A stretch of DNA of 64,000 nt, taken from Amphiduros pacificus (lineage: Eukaryota > Annelida > Polychaeta > Phyllodocida > Hesionidae). A program made the translations under genes and the position numbers. How positions within the stretch are numbered: position 1 is the stretch's first letter; every line of letters begins with the position of its first letter. This document shows, in pieces, positions 39,581-50,381 of the stretch. The stretch covers positions 41,065,822 to 41,129,821 of the forward strand of contig OX439008.1 of NCBI GenBank assembly GCA_949316495.1, given 5' to 3'. Under the pieces are notes generated by a model, which worked only from the letters and a program-made list of their open reading frames with translations, was not told where the DNA came from and searched no databases.

Positions 39581-40712
39581 CTTTGGAATTTAGTGAAATT
39601 GCAGAGCCGATGGCTGTTCTGATACCCTGTGAACTAACTCAGGCAGAAACAACGAAGAAATTCACTAAAAAGTTCTCATTTTCAAAGAATTGTTCTTACT
39701 TTCGCTTCAGAAGATTGATGTCTTTGGAACTTAGTGAAATTGCAGAGCCGATGGCTGTTTTGGTACCCGGTAAACTAACTCAGGCAGAAACAACGAAGAA
39801 ATTCACTAAAAAGTTCTCATTTTCAAAAATTGTTCTTACTTTCGCTTCAGAAGCTTGATGTCTTTGGAATTTAGTGAAATACAGTTCACTGATCTTGCAC
39901 CTATTATCGCTCAAACACAAGAGAGCGCCCTCTTTTCACCACTTCCGGGAGTAATGTTTGGGCAGTCAATTAAACATATTTTCGCCCATGTAAACAAAGC
40001 CTTTTAACTATTTTTTCAAGGAATATAATCATCAAGAGATATTAATAATACATGCAAACTGTGAATAATAGTTGTGTGAAAGTGGTGTGACAGTGGTGTG
40101 AAAGCTTATAATTGTCTGACTGAAGTGACATGACCGACTCGTCACGTATCTTGGTGTGGCTGCCTCACATCAAAGACATTTAATTTTTATTTATCTCGAT
40201 GTCATATTTTCATGAAGTTCACCATTATTTTTGTTTTGTCTCACTGGTTTCAAAACTGGTTTCGGTTTGCTGATATGTGGTGTAGTTTTGAAGATATCTT
40301 CAAAATAGTGATTTCTTGTTAACAGCTGTCAAATACAGACTCATACAAAATTCGTAGCGCCACCTATGTGCGAGCGATAATTGGGGATTTTCGGGAAGGA
40401 GAATTGCAGAGCCGATGACTGTTCTGATACCCGGTAAACTAACTCAGGCAGAAACAACGAAAAATGTCACTAAAAAGTTTCCATTTTCAAAAATTTGTTC
40501 TTACTTTCGCTTCAGAAGCTTGATGTCTTTGGAATTTAGTGAAATTGCAGAGCCGATGGCTGTTTTGATACCCGGTAAACTAACTCAGGCAGAAACCACG
40601 AAAAATGTCACTGAAAAGTTTCCATTTTCAAAAAATTGTTCTTACTTTCGCTTCAGAAGCTTGATGTCTTTGGAATATAGTGAAATTGCAGAGCCGATGG
40701 CTGTTTTTTGCT
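39574..40712. repeat. ~140-bp repeats next to A1 of the Ngaro-like element
   Basis: Five full or partial copies of a ~140-bp unit starting TTGATGTCTTTGGAATTTAG and containing AAATTGCAGAGCCGATGGCT begin near 39574, 39714, 40400, 40520 and 40661. The last runs into A1, so part of the unit belongs to the terminal repeat. A 0.5-kb insertion separates the second and third copies. Confidence 0.8.
39890..40395. mobile_element. MITE-like insertion in the ~140-bp repeats
   Basis: About 0.5 kb of unrelated DNA splits the repeat array. Its left end reads CCTATTATCGCTC and its right end, on the other strand, CCAATTATCGCTC; both ends also carry a GCGCC(C/A)CCT-like motif. No coding capacity. Target duplication is not clear. 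Confidence 0.45.
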
Positions 40713-41098
40713 TGAGATACAACAGATAATGCTTCCCACACTTAAATACGTGCGAACCCGTTGGATATCGCGGTGGAAAGAAAGAATGGCTGCACGCGCA
40801 GTTCCTTGCCGCTTCCGGCTGCGCGCGCACCCCTTCTATTTCCGTCAGAAGTCCGCCACCAAAACAAACCACAGTACGCATTTTGCTGCTCGTCACTCCC
40901 ATAAAAGCATTTATCGCACCGATAAATGTGTTTTATAGCCCTGCCAATATATGTGCCGTTATAAATAAATAGACCTAATACATATTATGTCATCATTTAA
41001 AATCAACAAAACATAACAATAAAAAATTGCAACAAGAATTTTATAAATGCTATATCATTAACAATATTTTGTTTTAAAAGTTTTATAAAAGTAATATT

Positions 41099-41127
41099 CA
41101 ATTCAATTCAATTCAATTCAATTCAAT
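41099..41127 (-). repeat. Pentanucleotide 3' tail of LINE-B
   Basis: Five to six ATTCA units (plus strand) at the 3' end of the LINE. Confidence 0.9.
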
Positions 41128-41238
41128 ATTTTATTTCAGACTCAACAATCTTGATAATACACATTGAGGTCCATAGTTTAAGAAAAATAATAATAATTAA
41201 GTATTAAACAGTAATATACAGTGAATATTATGGGACAT

Positions 41239-43959
41239 TTACCCATTATCAAAATTTACATAAAGTGTTCTGTACCAATATTTCCATATTGCAGATGTAT
41301 ACTTTATATCACAGGCCAGTATGCTTTGTATTATCACATTTTCAGACTTTTCAATTCTGCCAATGAATTTAAAAATCAAATTTCTTACAACAGCTATGCA
41401 AGCAGGAACATTAATATTAGCAAACATCAAACTAGCACTATGATACCTTGGTAGGCGTAGCAACATTCTCATAATGTCATTATAAGCAACTTTGAGTTTG
41501 TTAAAGCTATATTTATGAAAATTCCACCACAGCTGTGCTGTGTATAAAGGCGTACAAAATGTTTTAAACAAGCTAACTTTAACATCAGTGGTACACATGT
41601 GAAACTTTCTTACAAGTACATTACCTTGTCCATATATTTTACAACATTGCCTGTATATGTCTTTATCATCTCTAAAATCATCTGAGATGCAATGTCCAAG
41701 ATACTTTACATTATTAAATACTTTTAATAGCTCACCATTTAAAAAATAGTCAGGAAAGTTTAAATGTTTATCTTCCTTAGATCTAATTATCATCAAAGCA
41801 CTCTTTTTGGAATTATATTTAATATCATGTTCTATCCCATATTGAGAGCAAATTTTCAATAACAATTGAAGGCCACCACTATATGGACAGAAAATAATCA
41901 AATCATCAGCATACATAAGATGGTTCAGTAGAACATCACCAATAATACAACCAATTTTGCATTCATTCAATTTCTTCGATAAGTCATCCATATAAACATT
42001 AAACAGATAAGGGGACAATATGCCCCCTTGGCGTACTCCATTACTTACATTAAAAGGATCAGACATACAATTACCCCATCTGACAACCATTGTCTGATGA
42101 GCATACCAATACATTAAAATTCTAATTAAATAACCTGGAGTACCACGTTTAACTAGTTTTTCAAACAATTTAGTATGATTAACTCGATCAAATGCTTTTC
42201 TTTTAAATCCAAACTGATTAGCATGAGTTAACACATATTTTTCCATTCTAGTCAACATTAACTTCTCTAATACCTTAGATAAAATACTTGCAAGGGCAAT
42301 AGACCTGTAGTTATCTTTACTGTTTATTTTACCAGACTTGTTCTTAATTACTGGAACAAGAATTATAGAAATCATTTTATCTGGCAAACACCCATGGACA
42401 AAAAAACCAGTAATACATTTTGACAGCATTTGTAAAATTCTAGCGCTACAATTCTTTAAATGTTCAGCATATATCTTATCCAAGCCACAACTCTTATTGC
42501 TGTCTAAAGTAATAATAGCATCTTGTATTTCATCAGCAGAAACAAGCATTTCATCACAATATTCAACATCATATTTAACATTATTTACAGTGTTACGTAA
42601 ACAATTAAATAAATCATTGTAGTGATTTTTCCACAACTCAATAATTTTATCACTACCAACAACACCCTCCATATTAGTTGGCAAAGGTGTTTTACAATTA
42701 TTAATCAATTTAACCTCTTTCCAAAACTCATCTATACTATTATTCTGTAGTTTTCTAGCAAGTGAATCTCTTCTCATGGCATCTTCATTATTCTTTATAA
42801 ATCTTAAAGCATATTTAAATCTTGCATTTGTACGTTTCTTCAGCTCAAAAATAGAACCCTGTCTGGGTTTACCCTGTTCACGCCACATAATAAGTGCATC
42901 TCTTGCTATAGAATGTAAATCAGATACATGTACATTCCAGCCAGGCCTATGTTTATCTGTACAAGTTTTAAAGTTAAATAATGGTTCACTAGCTGCATTT
43001 AAACAATCCACAATATTATCATAGTAAGTGCATAAGTCATCAATATGTTTAGCATCTTTACAGTTTACATTTCTACATCCAGCAACATCATCTGACATTG
43101 CAATATTCTGTAATAGGAAATCAGTTGATCTGGCATAATTATCAATATCAGGTTTCTTTAGTCTAGACCAATCAAGTTTACATTTGGTATAGTCATTACT
43201 ATTGCCAGTTAACAATGGAACACAATTTACATTTAATGATATTTTGACAGGTATATGATCAGATGTAGCATAAGAATAACAAACCTCCATACTTTGTATT
43301 GTATCATGAGCATCAGTGGAACTAATACAATGATCTAACCAAGATGTAGTGTGCCAGGCTTCACTTACAAAAGTAAAACTATCTGCTGGTAACATTAATT
43401 TACTTGAAAAAGAATAACCATTCTCTTCACAAAAATTAATGAGATGATTACCAAACATAGATCTAGTATCTGATATATCAGAATTATAATCACCAAGTAC
43501 AAAAACACAAGTTGTACCAAGCTCTTCAGTAATACTGGTAATTTGTGCAAGCCTATTAAGGTATTCACTTTCATTTTCATAAGACTCACATGGTGTATAA
43601 ACATTTATTATCACAAATCTTTTGCTGTCTATATTAATCTCAATACCTACAGCCCAATCTACATTAAAGCGAAGTTCAGAAATATAAGGCTCATATTTAA
43701 CATTCCATAAAATTGCAACTCCACCATGGATATGCCCTTGTATTAATCTGTCTTGTATATTAGTTGTGGATTCACCAATACCATGAAAATTTACATTGAT
43801 AGAATTTAAGCTGCCTAAATCCTGTTTAGACAGCCATGTTTCCTGTAAACATATTATATCATTATGTGTAAACAATTTTTCTACAACATGTCTACGACAT
43901 TTATCACTATCACTTTGGCCTACCTTAAGACCTCTACAGTTATATGATACTATATTGAA
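41239..43959 (-). CDS. LINE-B ORF2 (endonuclease-reverse transcriptase), internally deleted
   Basis: The frame is open from just after the ORF1 stop to 41239 (about 906 codons). The endonuclease starts at once with F-N-I-V-S-Y-N-C-R-G-L-K and has C-L-Q-E-T-W-L, V-L-G-D-Y-N-S-D and the S-D-H-I-P-V end. The RT part has N-K-S-C-G-L-D, G-V-R-Q-G-G-I-L-S-P and M-Y-A-D-D-L. Between N-Q-F-G-F-K-R-K and A-F-D-R-V-N-H about 40 residues usual in this family are absent, including motif A with its first catalytic Asp. The gap is in frame, at about 42191-42202. No ATG precedes the conserved start, so translation probably depends on readthrough or reinitiation at the ORF1 stop. Confidence 0.8.
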   Translation of the reverse strand, partial: FNIVSYNCRGLKVGQSDSDKCRRHVVEKLFTHNDIICLQETWLSKQDLGSLNSINVNFHGIGESTTNIQDRLIQGHIHGGVAILWNVKYEPYISELRFNVDWAVGIEINIDSKRFVIINVYTPCESYENESEYLNRLAQITSITEELGTTCVFVLGDYNSDISDTRSMFGNHLINFCEENGYSFSSKLMLPADSFTFVSEAWHTTSWLDHCISSTDAHDTIQSMEVCYSYATSDHIPVKISLNVNCVPLLTGNSNDYTKCKLDWSRLKKPDIDNYARSTDFLLQNIAMSDDVAGCRNVNCKDAKHIDDLCTYYDNIVDCLNAASEPLFNFKTCTDKHRPGWNVHVSDLHSIARDALIMWREQGKPRQGSIFELKKRTNARFKYALRFIKNNEDAMRRDSLARKLQNNSIDEFWKEVKLINNCKTPLPTNMEGVVGSDKIIELWKNHYNDLFNCLRNTVNNVKYDVEYCDEMLVSADEIQDAIITLDSNKSCGLDKIYAEHLKNCSARILQMLSKCITGFFVHGCLPDKMISIILVPVIKNKSGKINSKDNYRSIALASILSKVLEKLMLTRMEKYVLTHANQFGFKRKAFDRVNHTKLFEKLVKRGTPGYLIRILMYWYAHQTMVVRWGNCMSDPFNVSNGVRQGGILSPYLFNVYMDDLSKKLNECKIGCIIGDVLLNHLMYADDLIIFCPYSGGLQLLLKICSQYGIEHDIKYNSKKSALMIIRSKEDKHLNFPDYFLNGELLKVFNNVKYLGHCISDDFRDDKDIYRQCCKIYGQGNVLVRKFHMCTTDVKVSLFKTFCTPLYTAQLWWNFHKYSFNKLKVAYNDIMRMLLRLPRYHSASLMFANINVPACIAVVRNLIFKFIGRIEKSENVIIQSILACDIKYTSAIWKYWYRTLYVNFDNG

Positions 43960-45309
43960 TTATGATGAGTTAACATTACTACCCTGAGCTGACTCGGTAG
44001 TATCACCACCTGTAGCTTCAACCACACCAGCTGCACCAGCCATATCAGTCGCACCTTTGCCTCCAACCGCACCATCATCTACAGTAGCGAACTGTGCACG
44101 CTGCCCACGTTCTTCATACCACCGCCGTACATATGCACCAACTGGCCATACCGCAGGATCATTGAAGACTTCTGGGTCCTCACACTCTGCTGTTACCCGA
44201 AAAGAACTAAATCTTTTCTTGACAGTTTCAATCTTCCTACATTTAACAGTAAGATTCAGTTTATCATGTAAATATTTCTCCAACATCTCAGGTTCAGTTT
44301 CAGGCATAAATCTTGAAGCAAATATATTAGCAATTTTGGTTTGCACAGTTTTAATTGTCACATTCTCTGCTGTACCAATAATTCCAGGTTTACGTCTGTT
44401 ATTTCTGCTAGACGTAGACTTCACTGTTTTCATTTCTGCACCATTTATAGGCCCACCAGATCTGTTCATCTTGTTGGTCCCTGCACCATTTGTAGCCCTG
44501 CCAGGGTTGGTTACTGCACCATTAGTAGTCCTACCCAGGTTGGTCATATTCCTCATCGGCACTGCTTTAACTTTATTGCCAGCACGGGCCATCATAGACC
44601 AGTCATCAGTGGTCTTCATGTTATTGACAGTACTGTCAATCATCATCACACATGTGTCATTGTTAGGTTCTGTGTCATATCGTGCTGTACAGGCTGCAGG
44701 CTGCACACTTGTAATTTGATCAGGCTGACTGCCAGCCCTCACACTTTCAGGCACAGTTTTAGAGGATTGCACATATGTATCCCTATAAAATGGGTCATTA
44801 CATTGTCTTTCCAATCTAGTCAACCTGACATCTAGGCCAGATGATCTAGATTTTAAATCATCAGCAACTGTATTTTGACAGGCAACAGTTATCTTCAACA
44901 TATTAAGTTCATCTTGTGTCTTTTGTATCTGGGACAGCAGCATAGACACATCAACACTATCAAATGTCACAGGGGGTAGTTTAGCCAGATCTAAAGCTAC
45001 AAACCTGGGTATATCAGTACCTTTTTCTTGAAGTAATTTGATAATGTCCCTCATGTTATTGACATCTTTTTTTTCACCAATGCGAGGCCTCCTTCTCTGA
45101 CTTGAATTCTCACCACACAGGTCATAAAGTTTGTTTTTAGATGTCTCCACATCATCACTGGTAAATACTTTAGTACATAGCTGAATTACTGTGTCAGGAG
45201 GTAACGTTTTTAGCTTGTTAACAGCAAAGCATAACAGCTCATCAATGACAATATCTTCACTGGTGTTTTGGTTTACATCCGGGGATGTTTCTCCTCCATC
45301 GTCCGTCAT
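43960..45309 (-). CDS. LINE-B ORF1 protein
   Basis: A 449-residue frame. Residues ~15-90 form a conserved helical N-terminal segment (E-L-L-C-F-A-V-N-K-L-K and K-N-K-L-Y-D-L-C-G). A heptad-like region (Q-I-Q-K-T-Q-D-E-L-N-M-L-K) and a Thr/Asn/Gly-rich linker follow. A C-terminal RRM-like part contains I-F-A-S-R-F-M-P-E-T-E-P-E-M-L and F-S-S-F-R-V-T. Likely function: binding LINE RNA. Near its start, another frame (about 45400-45320) encodes a Cys-rich stretch (M-E-C-E-L-C-A-K and G-C-Y-F-C-G-E-E), so the true N-terminus may lie further upstream. Confidence 0.75.
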   Translation of the reverse strand: MTDDGGETSPDVNQNTSEDIVIDELLCFAVNKLKTLPPDTVIQLCTKVFTSDDVETSKNKLYDLCGENSSQRRRPRIGEKKDVNNMRDIIKLLQEKGTDIPRFVALDLAKLPPVTFDSVDVSMLLSQIQKTQDELNMLKITVACQNTVADDLKSRSSGLDVRLTRLERQCNDPFYRDTYVQSSKTVPESVRAGSQPDQITSVQPAACTARYDTEPNNDTCVMMIDSTVNNMKTTDDWSMMARAGNKVKAVPMRNMTNLGRTTNGAVTNPGRATNGAGTNKMNRSGGPINGAEMKTVKSTSSRNNRRKPGIIGTAENVTIKTVQTKIANIFASRFMPETEPEMLEKYLHDKLNLTVKCRKIETVKKRFSSFRVTAECEDPEVFNDPAVWPVGAYVRRWYEERGQRAQFATVDDGAVGGKGATDMAGAAGVVEATGGDTTESAQGSNVNSS

Positions 45310-45759
45310 GATTCAACCAAACCTCTCTCCAAAACACACAAAAGTCACCAGTCTCTTCACCACAAAAATAGCATCCTTGCAGTCTATGCAAATTCATAGA
45401 TACTTTGGCACACAATTCACATTCCATACGTACATTAATCAGCAGTCCCGTGAGATAACTCCAGCCGTGGACAAAGTTTGTGTATAGTATATGAATAGTC
45501 ACATATTTTTTATAAACATGTATAAAAAATAAAAGGTTTGGAATATGCATTTTTCTTTTTTTCATAATATCTATTATTGAAGAAATCAGAACAGAAATGA
45601 ACAGATTTATCTGAAGTAATTTTGAGTGGATGGTATTGTAAGCTTCATAAGGGCAACTATTCTTAAAAAAATAAATCATATTGTGGTATAACCCTTCAGA
45701 AAAACTTTGGCCAATTCATTTTTTTTAAATATGAATCTTCAATTTTTCACTGTTCTGAA

Positions 45760-46083
45760 GTCGGCAACTATGATAGGATCAAAGGATTTTGAATCCATTG
45801 TGTGAAACAATGCGTTGCTATGACGCCATATCGCAAATAACAGCTGTTGCGCCTCCATTCATTATTATTCCAAGATTAAACAATGGAAATATGACGTCAT
45901 ATGGCTCAAGTACGTACTTCAAGTCTGAGCAATACTTCGTGAAGTAAGCACAATTGAGATTCTGAGCATGATGAAAAAATCCAAAGTACTTCACTTTTGG
46001 AAGCAAACTTCGGTAAGTATGGCTTCAAATCTGAGTACATGCTCAGATTTAAGATTTGAAGTACGATGGAAATATCGGGCCCA
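45760..46083 (-). repeat. Interspersed repeat, copy 2 (inverted relative to 32.7 kb)
   Basis: Read on the minus strand it begins GGGCCCGATATTTCCATCGT, continues with ACTTCAAATCT and GCTCAGATTTG variants, then ATGACGTCATATT and AATAATGAATGGAGGCG. This is the same order as copy 1 but with a shorter middle. Confidence 0.65.
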
Positions 46084-46116
46084 GGTTCCGACAGCACGCT
46101 TGGCTGGCTCTTTTAT

Positions 46117-46768
46117 CAGGGGTGGGAGAGCTCTGAACCAATCTGGGCGGTACTCGAAACATATCTGGGTGGTATTTCGTCATACCATTGTTCTGAACCA
46201 ATCTGGGCGGTTCTGTTAAAAAACGACTTTTTTATAGCCCATAAAAAGCATCATAATCACACAATAATCATCACAAAATGTTACAAATTTCGCCACAGTG
46301 GAGTGTAAGACAGTGTCTTGTTAATAATAATGTAAATTTTATGCTAAATCTTTAACGTTTTTACGGTTATATTTGTGCCCCCAAGTCGGGAATTACTCCT
46401 CTTCATGCAGTCTTAAACTGGGGTACATTCCTGTGTTAAAATGTGACAATAATCTCGTTAAAAATCAATTTCAGATGATCATATACTTATATATGTAACT
46501 GATGAGCATGTTATTTTTTTAACATTTGTGTATGATAGTCGTTATATAAATATTAAAGAACTCAACTTTTTCATTCTCGTCATTGTCCACCATACAACAA
46601 CGGTCAAATACCACTCAGATTGGCTGCGATTTAGTGCACAAATTGTTGCGAGCGCCCAGAATGACGTCATTTAGCGCCCAGATCAGTTGTGAGCGACCAG
46701 AATGATGTGATTTAACCAGATTGGTTCAGATTTACTGCACAGATTGGTTCAGAGCTCTCCCACCCCTG
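46117..46768. mobile_element. hAT-type MITE
   Basis: Perfect 28-bp terminal inverted repeats (left starting CAGGGGTGGGAGAGCT at 46117, right ending AGCTCTCCCACCCCTG at 46768). The CAGGGG terminus and subterminal repeats of CTGAACCAATCTGGGCGG are typical of hAT elements. There is no coding capacity. The flanking 8-mers do not match perfectly, so the target duplication has decayed or is absent. Confidence 0.85.
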
Positions 46769-47683
<915 letters not shown>

Positions 47684-48103
47684 GAAAGAGATTGTATCAG
47701 ATATGGGGTTTTTACCAATCTCAGACCTGTCTTGTGGGGCATTGACGTACTGTGAGGCATATAAAATACCCCACTCTTCATAGGCTATAACTATATAAAT
47801 CACTGCCATCTAGTGTCACAGGTAGTAATAAGTGCCCTGGTGGTGGATAATGGCATTAGCACCATTGATATGAACGTTAGATTTGTGAGGTATGTAAAAT
47901 AATTTCATTATTAACTCCAGATGGCACTCTCCTGTCACAATAAGGTATGTCATTTTATCATTCATGGGTGATCTTCATAGAGTTGCATGTCATTTTCCTT
48001 CGATACGTTTTTTATACCCATAACTGTCTTTCTATTCCTCTCAAGATTCCAATATGGAATATGTTGTATATGGATTAAAACCTGACAGAATTTAAATGTA
48101 AAA

Positions 48104-49240
48104 TTGTCATGGACTTTATACATAATGCATAAAGCCACTCCTAAACTTAGATACATTGCAGCTTCTTGCGCTTCTCCCTTAAAGCCTATGGACCTTGCAG
48201 TCACCAGTTGTCTTGGCGTGATCTATAAATTCATGCAAACCTACTGTAAAGGTATATTCAACTATACAGGCACCAACCGGATGTGGATACTAGATAATTC
48301 CATTCAGTTAAAAACTAAATTAGCTGAGTGTAATGAAAGTCAGTATGCTGAATGCATTAGTACCTGGGACTTTAGTACCCTTTATACTACAATTCCCCAT
48401 AACCTCCTTAAAACCCATATCCATGAACTCATCCAATTTTCCTTTACAAAAAACAAAAAGTCTTTCATAGCCGTCAATAGTTATAATGCTTTTTGGTCTA
48501 ACAAAGATGTAAAAAATTACACCCTCATTAGTAGTTCCAAATTGATTGATATGGTCAACTTCCTCATTGACAACATCTATGTAACATTTGGAAACACCAT
48601 TCACCAGCAAATCATTGGAATTCCAATGGGCATATCTTGTGCTCCTCTGCTGGCTAATTTGTTCCTCATGTCACATGAATACAAGTTCATGGAGAAGTTG
48701 GAAAAGAATAACATTCATAAAGCTAAATCTTTTAATTATACTTTTCGGTTCATAGATGACCTTGTAAGCTTTAACAACAAAGACTTCAGTGAGGGCGTGT
48801 CCAATATTTACCCTAAAGAACTCAGCATCAAACAGGAAAACACTCACAGTGATAGGGCTTCCTACCTTGATCTTTACACTGAGATCAACAACAAACAATT
48901 TCACACTAAACTCTATGACAAACGAGACAGCTTTAAGTTTGATATTGTGAACTATCCCTTTGTGAAGGATTCAAACATTCCAGAAAAGCCTGCCTATGGA
49001 GTTTATGCCTCTAGACTCATCAGCATTGCTCGCGCATGTGACTCATTCAAAGACTTTAAGGATAGACATGAATTTCTGTGTTTGAAGCTGATGAGACCGG
49101 GCTTTCATTATAAATCATTAGTGAAACAGCTACACAAAACTAAGCATAAACACAGAGATCTCTTTGCTAAATACCAGTCAGTCATTGAAGTTCCTTTGCC
49201 CATCAACATCTCAAATCAACGGCATGTTACATTACGCTGA
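48104..49240 (+). CDS. Penelope-like element reverse transcriptase (5'-incomplete)
   Basis: A 378-residue frame with Penelope-like RT signatures: K-L-R-Y-I-A-A-S-C-A-S-P, T-W-D-F-S-T-L-Y-T-T-I-P-H-N-L (motif A region), I-G-I-P-M-G-I-S-C-A-P-L-L-A-N-L-F, R-F-I-D-D-L-V-S-F-N-N (catalytic DD), A-S-Y-L-D-L and Y-G-V-Y-A-S-R-L-I. It ends soon after the thumb region (H-R-D-L-F-A-K-Y) with no GIY-YIG endonuclease behind it. That fits the Naiad type, in which the endonuclease is N-terminal, or a truncated copy. The N-terminal part of the RT fades out near 48080, and no GIY-YIG domain was recognised upstream, so the copy is probably 5'-truncated. Confidence 0.85.
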   Translation: MSWTLYIMHKATPKLRYIAASCASPLKPMDLAVTSCLGVIYKFMQTYCKGIFNYTGTNRMWILDNSIQLKTKLAECNESQYAECISTWDFSTLYTTIPHNLLKTHIHELIQFSFTKNKKSFIAVNSYNAFWSNKDVKNYTLISSSKLIDMVNFLIDNIYVTFGNTIHQQIIGIPMGISCAPLLANLFLMSHEYKFMEKLEKNNIHKAKSFNYTFRFIDDLVSFNNKDFSEGVSNIYPKELSIKQENTHSDRASYLDLYTEINNKQFHTKLYDKRDSFKFDIVNYPFVKDSNIPEKPAYGVYASRLISIARACDSFKDFKDRHEFLCLKLMRPGFHYKSLVKQLHKTKHKHRDLFAKYQSVIEVPLPINISNQRHVTLR

Positions 49241-50381
49241 TACTCATCTCACTGTATTCCTTCATTTTCATCCCTTCATTTTATCACTAGTGGAATCCTG
49301 CTTAAGATCGCGAGGGGGCGTAGTTTCCTACTATGAAGGTGTACGAGTAATGTTCCAGCATGCATGCCATTGATCTGTGTATTCAGATCATGTGTTGGTA
49401 CATGAAGCCTACACCCTGCTAGTTATAATCATCTGTTTGGTTCATTTTCATACAGTTTTATTTACTTCCATTGCTTGCTTATACATTCTCATGTTATCAT
49501 ACTAGTCTTGTTAAATTTGTTTCTGTTAGTCATTCCAGTTGTTAAACATAGCATAATAGCAACAGAAATGAATATTATGTATTAAGGAATGATCATAGAG
49601 AATTCAAATTAATGTATTAAGAAATTATCATTGATAATTCAATATGATATATTAAGGAGAGAATTGAATATGACCCATTAAAGAATGATCACGGAAAGTT
49701 GCTTATGATATACGGAGGAACGGGAGTAAAGTTTACAAATGAATAGCATATATACATATATGGAATTAATGTTCACATATTATTAGTGATTTTGTACTGT
49801 TCACATTGACTGGAGATGAATGTAATCTTCTCTTTTTTCTTCGCCCATACAGACATGTTTACTTTAGAATATATTATAGAGTTTAGCTTAAATGAGTATT
49901 GAGAAATATCATTTTGTTTTAACCAATATGTGTATCCTATCTTTCACCATGTTTACTGACCTAAGAGTCTTTGTGCCCATCAATTCACCTCTCAACTACG
50001 AGGAAATAAAGTAAGATAGTGGCAAACATCACAAGGACAATTAATGAATAAACCATTCATAACCAGTTTTAAGTAAAGAATATTGTTAAACACATTGCAT
50101 ATAATATTAAAAATGGTCTTTTTTTCCTTATCCCAATCAGAATATAAAATGGCTACTTCAGTCAGATAGACGAAGCAAGGAGAAAAGTTCATTGATACGC
50201 TAGACATTGATACTAAGAGGACAGAGGGTCGCCTGACTGATTCCAGGGCGGCGCGCGCAACCCCACACACTCACACACCGCTGCCAGGAACTGCCCTCAA
50301 ATGACAACCATGCATATCATGTGGCCAACTTAACATAAAAAAGCCATCACTATGATACCTATAAACGCTCATTCCTGGTAA
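49241..50381. other. Spacer upstream of the LicD-family gene
   Basis: Contains near-repeats of ATTAAGGAATGATCA-like sequence around 49580-49700 and a GC-richer patch (GGGCGGCGCGCGCAACC) near 50247 that could be part of a promoter. No gene recognised. Confidence 0.4.

Larger units (their letters stand above)
33719..40936 (-). mobile_element. Ngaro-like (DIRS order) retroelement with split direct repeats
   Basis: Read on the minus strand, the order is A1 (40936-40678), long leader with SGNH-hydrolase remnant and internal repeats, gag (37049-35820), tyrosine recombinase remnant (35739-35461), B1 (35374-34690), A2 (34694-34436), B2 (34403-33719). A1/A2 are 259 bp and B1/B2 685 bp. This A1-ORFs-B1-A2-B2 order is the hallmark of Ngaro and related DIRS-order elements. 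By eye, B1 and B2 differ at about seven positions and A1 and A2 at about two, so insertion was fairly recent. No RT-RNase H domain was recognised inside the element, so it looks broken or non-autonomous, with several breaks. Confidence 0.85.
41099..45480 (-). mobile_element. LINE-B: APE-type non-LTR retrotransposon
   Basis: Minus strand, about 4.4 kb; the 5' edge is approximate. It has ORF1, then ORF2 in the same frame separated by a single TAA, a short 3' UTR, and a pentanucleotide (TTGAA)n-type tail seen as (ATTCA)n at 41099-41127. The RT sequence (G-V-R-Q-G-G-I-L-S-P-Y-L-F-N-V-Y, M-Y-A-D-D-L) belongs to a jockey/CR1/L2-like lineage common in amphioxus and molluscs. ORF2 lacks the RT motif A region, so this copy cannot be autonomous. 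It lies directly beyond A1 of the Ngaro-like element. Confidence 0.85.

Noticed and set aside
44057-44835. Long plus-strand frames (220 and 164 codons)
   Set aside because: Antisense shadows of LINE-B ORF1.
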